Assembly (NCBI RefSeq): GCF_028389875.1
Contig: NC_084702.1
Coordinates: forward strand, 57,886,553 to 57,950,552
DNA: 64,000 bases
Source: Rhea pennata
Lineage: Eukaryota > Chordata > Aves > Rheiformes > Rheidae
Reading direction: 5' to 3'
Below are positions 50,685-62,600 of this stretch, in pieces. The notes under the pieces were generated by a model. It did not search any database. It worked only from the letters and a program-made list of their open reading frames with translations, and was not told the DNA's origin. Each line of letters starts with the position of its first letter. The first letter of the stretch is position 1. Made by a program: the position numbers and the translations under genes.

Positions 50685-53600
50685 AGAGAGAGAGAGAACA
50701 AAACCACAGGTATGTGAAAATCTGCCATGCAAAAAAGATTATTATAATTCACATGGTGATGGGTGGTCCTGAAGGGACAGTCTAGGAGCTCTACGTGCTT
50801 AGGAAATGGAGATCCTGTCTGAAAAATGAATTTACTTCCACCAATATTTCATATTTTTTTCCATTATTGTACCAGAACTGTGATCTCTCAATTTCTCCTG
50901 TGACTCCAGGATATACTAGATGAGCTGAAGCTGGTAACAGGAGGCTCACTTGCCCAAGTGGGGAATCTGCAGGATTGTTTCCTTCAACAAATTGAACCTG
51001 TTCCTCAGTACACTGGTAAGGCCTGCAATTGGGAGTTAAAATGCTCTGATTCCTTAGGATATCAGTACAAAGAAGCTGTCATGGTTAATATTAAAAATAT
51101 GGAGAAACTCTGTAGGTGAGTAATGGTGGGGTTTTTGACTGAATTACAGCCGTGATAATATCCCTGAAAATATTTTAGAAACAGCTCAGTCTGAAGAGGA
51201 AAGCAATCACGCAGTTGCAGGTGACAAAGCGGTGAGTTGTTGGTGTAGTGAAAGAAGAGTCTGTTGTGATGAAAGTGGTTTTTAGCCCAATTTCGTAAGA
51301 CAATTTAGCTTATGTGATTGTGCTCTGTGGTGTCAGTTTAATAATGTTTTAACTACTTATCCTGGATTTGCAAACATAAATAGTGCTAAAGAGACACTCC
51401 TGCAGGCTTTATGAAAACAGGCAGATGGATTGAGGAGCAAGATCTATCAGTGCACTTATCCCCATGGCCAGTAATCACCTTATGTTGGTCATCAGCTGCC
51501 CTGGAGAGGAGAAGGGATGAAGCGAGGCTGGGGACCATGGAACCGCAGAGTCAGGCGGTGCTGCTGTAAGAAAGTGCATGAGTCCTTGTGGGAAAAGCCA
51601 TGCCAAGGCAGCAGCTAGTCCTGCTGCAAGCTAGTCAATGCTTTTCTTCACTTGCTGGACTGGAAATCTGTTTCAAAACCAGTTTCTTTCCTACCCCCCA
51701 TTGTGGAGATGGGGGAATAGGGAAGAAGGGAAGGAGCTGTGGCTCTGGGGGGTTCCTGCAAGTCCCATGGGACTGTCTGCCCTCCCTGGTGACAGGGAAG
51801 TGTGTTCTGCAGCTTCTCAACAGAGTGAACCTGGGCTAGACTACCCCATCTGGACTCTCTCCCCAACCCTGTCAATCTGCCTTTCTAGTGTGGGTGCGAG
51901 GGAACACAACGGGTTCACGCTCTGCCTGCAGTATGTTGATGTGTGACAATAATGAAACAAAAATGTGAGTTTAAGGTTTGAAATAGCATCTGTGAGAAGC
52001 TTGCTCTCTCTGTCACCCTTCCCCCGCCCTCGAGAAAACTACAGCACTGCTATTTTTGATTAAAATAGATTCAATGTCATTGGGAGACAAGACACGCAAT
52101 TTTGATATGAGACCATCCTAGGTGTATTATATGAATGTGGGCCTCAGTGCTTTGCAGTGATGACAGTATCTGTTTCACCTTTTAGCTGTGTAAATCATCT
52201 GTGGCACACACTTCTGTTTTCTGACTTCTTAACATTTATACACACTTACGCAAAAAATATGAAGAGTTCTTTTATCAAAGGTCTCTCCTTCAGTCAACAG
52301 GCATTTGCAGATAGAAGGGAAGGGGAATTCAGTGCTTCCTCTTGGAAAAACTCACAGCTCAGTGAGCAGTATTTCCAAATTGTACATTTGTTCTCATTTA
52401 TAACTTTCTGCTCATTAATCAATAATTCAACGGATAGTAATGTAAGGAGATACTGTCTCGCTGGCTGCCTGCACTTGGTTGAGCTTTTTTGGACTGGCCT
52501 CTCAAGTTCAGTTGCTTATAAACTTCAAATGAAATTAGTATCATATTAAATAAAAAAGGCCCTCACATGAATATATTCAAAGTCTACATAGTAAAATCCA
52601 CAGAAAGAGGTGCAAGTGTTCCAACAGCAATATTAACTAAGCTGCCTCACACATTGTATATGTTTCATGATGCCCTTTACAGGAGCAATATATCAGATAA
52701 CCACAACTTTTTCTTTAGCCAGAAAAAGCAGGAATGGAAGTGCTTAGCTGTGTAGGATATGACACTTAGGGCTAGAAGAAAGGCTGATGTGTCTATGAAG
52801 CATTATACAGGGGCTTGCAGTCTCCCAGGCTAGTGTTTGTGTGTTGTCCAGGCTGGTCAGATTAGCAGTGCAACAGAGCTGGTCACCTGCTTCAAATCCA
52901 AGGCCTTGTAGAAGGTCATGCCTAGGGTATGAAACCAGGAAAGAGAAGAACAGGGTAGCTTCCTGAGCTGAATGCTTTGTGTCACTGTCATGACCTCAGG
53001 TTTATGGAGAAAAGCATGTCCAGAGACTTCAGTTCCCTGTTGGAAAGTAATTTTTGAGATCTGTCTCTGATTTTAATTATTGCCGTGAAAGCCATCCTGT
53101 TATCTAAGTCGTTACTGTTTCAAAAATGGGATGTGAGTGAGAGAGACCAGGTGGTAGGATCAGGTAACTGTATAGCCTCAGGCTGCACCTTTGGCTTGCC
53201 CCACTCTCTCCTGGGAGAAGTTAACACTGAATACTACCATGCAGCACACTACGGCCAAGCAGTCTCATCAAAGGCCTCTCTGAAGTTTACCTCTTGCCAT
53301 GGATTGTCAGTCATTGTGCTACAGGTAGTAGCTACCATAGGATTTGGCTTTAAATGCAAGAAAAAAAATACCATGGAAAGTCTTTCTCTTTGTGGTAATG
53401 CTTTGCTAGCTAAATTTGCAAACAGTGTTTATAATTTGTGGCAAAATAACCTGTTTAGTCCACCTTAAAGTTTAACAGTCTTCAAGGCTTAACTGTACAA
53501 AATAGATCTGTTTTTGATTTAGATGCTAGCCAACAAAGAAGCATCTGAAATCTTGAGAATTTTTTGCAGATCACAGTCATAAAACCTAAGCCAATCTTTG

Positions 53601-56600
53601 TTTAAAAAAATAAAACAAAACAAAAACCTCCTACATCTGTTTTGACAACCTGCATGCCACTTCCACTATGGGATTCTGAAATACCAATGATGTAAGTCTT
53701 GCTGCCCTCCTCCCCAAATAAAAATAAGAGAAAGCTGGGACTAGAGTGGAAGCAGGTTCTAGAACAGGTGGTTCCTGAGACTTTAAACTTGTCTAGTGTT
53801 TTGATGAGAAAATCTGAAATCAAGAAACATTTAGAAATGCTTTGAAGTACAAAACAATGAGGTAAACATGAAGAAAAGCATTTTTCAAGTAGTCTTTCGA
53901 TACTTATGCAAGTAACACATGAATAAACCTCCCTGAAGCGATTGGACATGATATCAAAATACCCTGCCTGCTTAAAATGTAAAAAAGCATGTATTTATGA
54001 AATTTATTTTGACATACAGACTTACAGAAGTAAACAAATAACTGCTCAAGAGAGCTACAAACTCAGCAGGGAGCTACTAGCAGGAAGAACAGAGTATTAG
54101 CATGTTAAATGTACTCTATGCTTCTTATCTGCTGTTGGTCAAAACTAATGTTTCATTTAATGAATGAGTCTTGTGAGAAAATCTTGGGTCAGTTCAGTTC
54201 TGCTCCTCCCCTGTGGCTTGTTATAGCTATAGCTTTTGCTCTTTTGTTAGAGGTCTTTAATTTGTTATTTGGTGTTGAGAAGTGTTTTTTTGGAGCATGT
54301 TCGTAAGTGTGTTGAGCAGATGTTTTAGTCCTTATGAATGAGGCAGCCCTTGCTCTACATGCACCAGAAGCAAATGCAGCAGTGCAACTTGTGTATGTAA
54401 AATGAGCTGCAGCAGGAAGAAAAGCCAAAGGAAGGCTGCAGGTATGAAAACTGCTCTTTTGGTCAGAGTGACTGCTTTTGATGCCTGATCAGAGTTGCAC
54501 TGTGAGCTCGCCTGAAACACTCAGTGACTTCTCTTTGAAAAATGAGCGAGAATTGATTGTAGTGACACAAAATATACCTAAATGGGCTTACTTACCATTA
54601 TATGGACAGGTATTTCTTGGCTCCCCCAAATAAATTATCACTAAAAAGTTCCTTTTCAGTCTTGAAACCATAAGGTTTCACATAGGGTTACAGATGTCAG
54701 GCCTGAGAGAAACCAGTAATGAGTGGCATTAGTTGCCAATGTTGTTAGACACTGAAATAATGTTAGAAATCTATTGCTTCACTCTCTGTGGTGAAGTTTT
54801 TGCTTTTCTGGCCTTGGACAGGATATACTTGGATATTTCTTGGATATACCATGGAATTAAGTCCAGAAGAGCCTTGAGGTCATGCAAATCCCTCTACCAA
54901 AAATGAAGCTAAATACTGTATTTCCTTTAAGCATTCCTACAGGACTCAAGCAACAGTAATGCCCCCCTTCCTTGGCTCTTTGAGATGATTCCATCTTGTA
55001 TCCCAGAAATGGTCATGGCAAATGAAAGAGACTTATGTGCATTGTGTGTTCTTTTCATTACTGTTTTCCTGCAGGTGATTTTAATAGGCAGCTGATGGGT
55101 CAGATGGTGCAGATGAATCAAATACTGGGAGATGTGAAAGACCTTCTCAGACAACAGGTACTGTGTAAGGACTTCACATGAAATCTCTAAGTTTGTGACT
55201 TTTAATAGGATCAGGGCAGAATTCATGTAAGCAATGAAGAGTAAGTGTGCAGAGTTCATTGCCCCAGAGGCATGACACAGTGGAGAAAAAGTAACTGTGT
55301 AGGTCCTGTGTGTGCTGTGAAGGTTCACTGAATGTGGCAGTGCATGTGACTTGCATGTTAAGATCCAGAAAACCTGGTGGTTTAGGTGGAGAAGAACTAC
55401 AGCGGCTGCCTTAGCCCATTACTAGACAGAGGTAGGTCTGTTGCACAGAACTGAAATTGAATTTGTTCTGGTTGTTGGTGAGTCTCAGAGCTGGATTTGC
55501 CGGCACATGCCTTTAGTTAAGCATGTCAATTAAAGGTTCTGTTGATGATGAAGGATGAAGTGAATTATGACTATTATCACTGAACTTAGTTTTATGGAGT
55601 ATGAGGAGTATCTCATTTCAAGATGTAGTACTTATGTTGCATGATTTGAGTAGCGTCTTGGGGAGAAGATAATAGTTCTTCTGGCAACCAGGTGCAAACT
55701 GGAGCTGCCTGTATCCAAATAATATGTATTTTCTATATCCTGAAGGTCAAGGAAACAACTTTTCTGAGAAATACCATAGCTGAGTGCCAAGCATGTGGTG
55801 AGTATTCCTGTATTGCCTGTAAAAGGCAACCAGATGAGATTTCAGTTACGTTAAAACTAAATCTAATTACATCAGGTTTATTTGCTTTCTGGAGTACTTA
55901 AAAAAAAAAAAAAAAAAAAAAAAAAACGTATTCTACGTTTATTTGACACATATTTAAAATAGATTTCCACTAGGGAAAAAAGCTTTCAATTTCTATAACC
56001 CTGACAATCACCTACTGAGGGGTAAAACCCTCTAAACCAAGATCCCATGGATTTCATCTGAAAATAGTCTGATTCTGAGTAGATAGTCACTGGTAAGTGA
56101 ACAGTAAGATCCAAAAGAAACAGTGGCCATCTTTTGGCTAAATAGAAGGAAATAAATGCCTTCCTGAACGCCACTGCATGACCCGCCTACAGAACTGGCA
56201 ATCAAAATATGTGTACATTGGCTATGGAAACCAAAGCTGTTCCTTCCTGGGATGGCATTGAAAACCTAAACTTATTAGGCATTTTAGTTAGTCACTTCTC
56301 CCAAACTATCAGCCTCATCAAAATACTTTAACTCAATTGACCTCCAGCCATGTTAAACTCACTGTGCAAGTGCCGAAGAAAATGTCTTTGAATTGTGCAA
56401 AGATGTATCCCACACATTGGTACCGAGGTTCAGCACCAGCCAGAGTCTCTGGAAATGTTGCTTTTCCCTGGTGCTGGCCTCTGCACATCTGAACCCGCAT
56501 ACTGCATGTCCTGCTGTGCATCCCAGCTGCTGCTGCTTTGTTCCTCTTAGTTGTAGGTGGTCAGATTTTGCTCCTGTGAAATCATGGCACTGTTTGAACA

Positions 56601-59600
56601 TGAAGGGGTAGTGTTGCCGATTTAGCCTGAGAAGCAGCTTGTACCATGAAACTTCCGTTCTTGGGAATCTTTTTGGCCTTCCAAGTTTCACTCCCCTGCC
56701 CAGCAGCAGGTCTGTGCTGGGACAAACCTGGCAGGAGAGCTCCCATGGGTAGTCAAGAGCAGCATGCAGACCTAACGAAATAGGCTTAATTTCCACTGTC
56801 TGGAGGCTTGGCAAGCTGTAGGGCCGTTCCCAGCATGAAGTCTCATCAGCCCCAGCACAGCTGGTACCTCCTGCAGCCTCACTGTGCAAGGCAGAAACAC
56901 AAAACCCTGCTGAGCAGCACTGCAGAGATCTTTGCAGAGTGCTTGCCAACTGAAAGCAGTGATAGACGTTTCTTTTAATCACTAAAATGGCTCTTCTTTC
57001 TGTGTTAAAGGTTTGGGAGCTGTGAATTTTCCAACTCCTCCTCCTAGGCGCCCTAAACCCAAATGTGAAGCCAATTCCTGCTTCAGAGGGGTCAGGTGCA
57101 CAGAGACAACCGAGGGTTTCCAGTGCGGCCCCTGCCCTGAAGGGCTCACAGGGAATGGAGTTACGTGCTCAGATATTGATGAGGTAAAACAGTGACTTTC
57201 ACAGAACTAAACAAAAAGAAAAGATTAAAAACAGCTGGTTTCTTACATAGCAGTGGGTTGCTAGTGCTTCATCTCTTCAGCATTGCTGACTGCTTGCACA
57301 GGGAATATTCTGACTTGATCCCATCCCCCTATTTTGCTGTTGCTGTAACTTTGTGGAAGTTACATGGGTGAAAACTTGGGATACTCTGGTGAATAGAGAA
57401 GTTACTTAAAGCAATTTAATGCTTTTAGGAGTTTAAAGAGCATCTTCTGTTAAGGGCTGACCTGAGGAAGCCCTTCCTGTCGACTGGGGAGTTGTTTCTT
57501 TAAAGTGTAGTGCTCCTGAACCAGTCCTGGAGACCAGTCCTCTGTTCACCCTTAGGGCTGCCATGATTTCAGCTTGACCTTAAAGGTCTATGACAAAAAG
57601 TGAACATTTAATGTTATGCTTCCTTTTGTTTCTTTGTGGTTATAATGAAAACTAGAAAGGTTGACTTAAGTCTTTTTTTTCGTGTGCTATATGTTAGAAA
57701 TTCAGAGTTTGTTTGTATTGAGGACGCTATATCGTGAATTATTAATTGAAATAAGTGATGTCTACTCAGAACACTTAACACAAAAACAGAACAGTCTACC
57801 ACTTCGCCACGCTTCCTGTATGATGATTTTGCCATTATCCTTTACTGATTTTTTTTTCCTTTTTTTTTTTTCTTTTTCTTGGGGGGGGTGGAGAAACAGG
57901 AGGGATAGATTGCTAATTGGGCTTGTGGATAGCCCGGTACTATCAGAGTACTAAGCAACTGACGTAAAACAGCAAAGCGCTTCCTCTTTCACCTTCCAAG
58001 CCAGGAAGAGATGTGCTTTGACTGCTGATTTGCTTTACACGCTCCTCTAGGCTATCAGCAGAGGGGTATGACGTGTCCAACCTGTATCTGTTGGTAGAAG
58101 ATGTGGGGGGGAGAACCTGGGTTGAGTGTTGTAGCTTCTTGAGACGTAGGCGATGTCTTTTATTTTGCCTTGCATGGCATGAACTGTGCCTGCTGCAACA
58201 GAAGGTGCCAAACCTGGAGGTGAGGACCTGAAAGATGGATGCGGGAGGTGAAGCTGAGGCAGTTGTGGTGCAAATGTCACACCACAGACAGCCGTGGTGC
58301 ATGGCTTGCGCCTGCTAAGGTGGAAGTCAGCTGTGTGGAGAGGTATTGCCATCTCCAGAGCCAGGTTTGTGCTGGGGCAGAGCATGGTAATAATCTCCTC
58401 CTTGCCATTTTCAGAGTGAGAGCAGCTCTACCCATGGTAGCACTGCGACAAAGCAAACCGAGCCTGATAGTAGCACGACGGTAATTTTAGGTTGCTCTGA
58501 GCAGGCAGGCTCTGCAACTAGAGATGTGTGTGCTTCACGTTCCTACCACTGCTCCAGGTGGCAGAGCTGAGCTGGTGTTCAAAACAGCAAGGAAGTTGTG
58601 CCAAAATTACATCACGGAGATAGTCCTGCTTATGTGAGTTCTCAGTCTCTACGTAGACGATGCTACTGGTGCCGTTGGCTTCCCCAGAAAATGTATGCTT
58701 TATCATTTGGATTCACACTTATGGTCTCTCAAGGAGGGGGGAGAGATGATAAATGGTGATAGATCTTCATCGCCTAATAAGCTGCACTGTGTCATATTCT
58801 CTATTTTCCCTACTCAGCTAAGATGATAATAAGAAAAATAGTATCTTTTTGAAAGCTTTTGCATAGTCTTTTCTAGAATAACAGCTTTCTTCTGAGTGAG
58901 CTTCCTATAATTTCAGGAAATAACAAAGAACATTACTTCCTAAACCCTGGACATTTACATAGCAGTTCACATGCAAATTTTCGTGAAGAGAAATCTAGAA
59001 GTTTCCACACTGAGAGCTGCCATCAGTCTTTCTGAGACTATTAACACCTCTGCAGCAAGCTCCTGTGCTCATGACTAGTTTAAAGACATTATTTTAACAT
59101 GCTGATGCCATGTATATTCTGTGCTTTGGCTCTGCTGTGTTTATGGTGTAATTTGACTGCCCTCCACTGGCTACAACAAAATTCACGTTAAATAATTTGC
59201 TATCAAGGACAAAATGTCTGTCTTAGCTTTTGTATTTGCCATATGCTAGCTTTAGCTATCCTTCTATCTTTACATCAAACACACTTTGATATCAAACACT
59301 TTTTTTTTCTGCTCTGTTAAAAGTGTGTGTGGTTATTAGTCTGTAACAGTTCTCCAAAAATGATCGCTAAAGGACAGATGCAAACTGTGGGTAGTGTAGA
59401 ATCATGTATTTTATACATCCACACAAGTTGCATGTTTGAGACTGTACATGGATGTTCCTGGCTTGTTCTCCTATTGTTTTATGGATGCTTTTCTGCTAGT
59501 GATGGAGGCAAAAACAAGTATTAAAAAATGCGTATTTTAAAAACTTTCATATTTCTTTCTTAAATTTCTTGCTTTTTGCTGCCTTTGAATTTTACATAGC

Positions 59601-62600
59601 ATGATAACATGCTGGTGTTTTTAGTAGTGTTACAAATATTACCAAGTGGCTGGTGCTATTTGAGAGGCAGCAATGCAGGATGTGGTTGCCCACGGCCCCC
59701 CAGAAGGCCACTGAAATGGGCGACAACCATTCTGTGAAACCACATTAGGCAATGAAGTGAACAGCATCTTCAGTCCAAGGGTGGTGGTATGGATATGTGG
59801 TATTTTGGGAGAAGTGCTGAAGGTTGTCTGTGGCCCTCTTGCTTTGAAAGGTGTGAATCCTACAGGCACATCCCCGTTTGTCTGGCTTGTATTTGGGGTA
59901 CTTCTATTTACAGTATTTGCTCAGATACAAATGAGGGAAATATGCTGCTACTCCTTCTGAGTGGACAAAACGAAATGACAAGATCATGTTTTGGGCTGCA
60001 GTTATGTTGTTTTCAGACATTGTGGTCCTGCCCTTTACAGGGGGATGCTCAATCTCAGCGAAAGCTGAACCTACCCAACAAAAGGAAGGATGGGGAGCAG
60101 AGCTTGGGGTACTGCTACAGACTATAATGCAAGGTTATAAGTGTCAGTTAAATTTCAGAGATAGCTAAAGATCGATGGGGTCAGATAAGCCCGAGACTTT
60201 TATCTGCAAGCCAGCTCTGAACAGAAGATGCAGACATTTGCATGTAGCATTGCCTAAGCAATTTCCTGAGAGTTCTGTGTGTGTGGTCAGTAGCTGGGTG
60301 TTACTGAAGCATCAACATGTGCTCCGTTCATTTCTTATCCTTGCAGTGCCGTTACAATCCTTGCTTCCCTGGAGTGCGTTGTGTGAACACTGCTCCAGGT
60401 TTCCGATGCGAGACCTGTCCCCCAGGATATACAGGACAAACAGTCCAAGGGATAGGACTCAGCTACGCCAAGAACAATAAGCAGGTGAGTGGCAGCATCC
60501 TTGCAGCAATCTCCAGTGCGAGGGGCTAGTTTTTAATCAATATATATATCATCAATATATCAATTTATTTGTATTTCAGTCATTACATAATTGCCCTATG
60601 TAATTAGGCAGAGCTTAGAGTATTACTGCTCTAACTGATCGTTGTGTTTGCTTGGCTTTAATGAGAGTATTAACTGTCTAATAAGATTAGGATGGAGACA
60701 GGAAAAAATGTCAGTTTCTACATAGGCGCAACAATTTTAAAGAGAGGCTTTGTTGATTACTATAAACTCATTCAGACCTAGGAAGAGGAAGGATTTAATA
60801 GAAAAGGTCTGTTTTACTACAGTCTTTAAGAACTTTCCTGTACAGCTCTGCAGTGGGGACATAGTTCTCTTTTCAACTTTTATGAGTGAACCAGAAGCCC
60901 ATCTGAAGTTTGACATTTTGACACTGTATCACAAAATGTCTCTTCAAGGTTGACTTGCGTGTCTGGAGAACCATCTAAAAATTATGTCTATGGGGTGTAT
61001 CTGTGCCATTCTTAGAGCAGTTTCAGGAGAGGCTATGACTCTTTTTGAATTTAAACGTTGGTGGCTTTTTTCAGACTTAGATCCAAGTTGACTTATTTTT
61101 TATTTTAAGTTGTTTTATTTTATTGCTAGATCTGCTTAGACATCGATGAATGTCAAAGTGGTGGAGATGGACTCTGTGTTCCAAATTCCCATTGTGTAAA
61201 CACTTTGGTAAGCACCTTTTCATTTGTAGCATTAACAAATTCATTGTTTTAAAATTCCATGAGACTAGGATTGTATTTGTTGCTCTGATTCAAGAGCTGA
61301 ATAATGTAGTCTGTTTGTTGGCTCAATCTAAAGAATCACCTTTTCATGAATAATAGTAAAATAGTCCATACTTAATTGGTTCTTTACATGTACACCTGAG
61401 CTGCATCCTTATTTCTTTCCCTGAAGAACAGCAACAATTTTCTGTTTATCTTCCAGTTATGTGCATTACCCTCTAGTTATGTGTGTTTATGAGCATGTTA
61501 TGGGAAGGAACCATCTTTGGAAGATTTTTCTTTACTTTCACATATCTCTACCTGCCTAGGAATTACTGCAGCAAGATGATCCTATGGGTGCCCTTTTTGT
61601 AGGAGTAATATCTTCACTTCATTAGGTTATCTGGTATATACAGTACCAGGTATCTCCTTATGTAGTACAGAGAGCAGGAGAGCTACATTTGGTACAACAC
61701 ATTTAATATCTGTAGACCTGGGAGATAATCCAGGAGAAGGAGCATTGCAGAACTAAAAATGGGGGGTTAAAAGATGTTATGGGTAACTGAGCACTGGAAC
61801 AGGTTGCCTGGAGAGGTTACAGAGTCTTCTCTGCAGATAATTCAAAATCCATCTGGACACAACCCTGTGCTGCATGCTTTAGGTGACCTTGCTCAAGCAG
61901 GTGGTTGGACTAGCTGATCTCCAGAGGTGCCTTCCGATCTCAACCATTCTGTGATTCTGTGATACAGTCCTACAGAAGGGGCATATGACCATTTTAATGC
62001 TATGAAGGAAATTTGACCTTTTACTTATCCCACTGTCAAATACTGTTCTGCTACAGTAGCCTGCTGGCTGCGTAATGCAGGCTCTGTTCTTAACAGGAAA
62101 AAGCATAAAAACAATCTACAGGTGTAAAGATGGTACTTTCTGCAGCTGGGTATCATGGAGGCCACCAGTGACGTTCCAGGTGGTGTGTTTTCCTTGTGCA
62201 TGGGCTCATCTAGCTAGGGACTGCTTTCACTGCTCACTGTATTTCTCTTTTTTTGGTACCAGGAACATTTCTCTCCCATGTTGTACCTATTGAAAGACTA
62301 GTCCTCTTCTGAAGGCTAGTGGTCCCTGTTTTAGCAGGGAAATGGGAAGCCTGCTCGCTGTCAAAACAGAGCAGCATGTTTTTTTTGTTTTTCTTTGCTC
62401 TTGTCTTCCTTAAAACTGTTGGATCAGGAGATGCTGCCTTAAAGGCTATTTTATTGCATAGAAGAGAATATATTGGGCAAGCTCAGCACACTTCAGAAGA
62501 TTTTAGCCTGGCTTCAATTAGGAGAAAGTGCACAGATCATTAGGTTTTATGTCGGCCATGCCATTGGGATGGTCCAGTGATCATTTTTCTATTCAATCAC

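Noticed and set aside
50651-50697. Poly-A tract as the tail of a processed pseudogene or SINE
   Set aside because: No recognisable coding or SINE body upstream and no visible target-site duplication; treated as a simple repeat.
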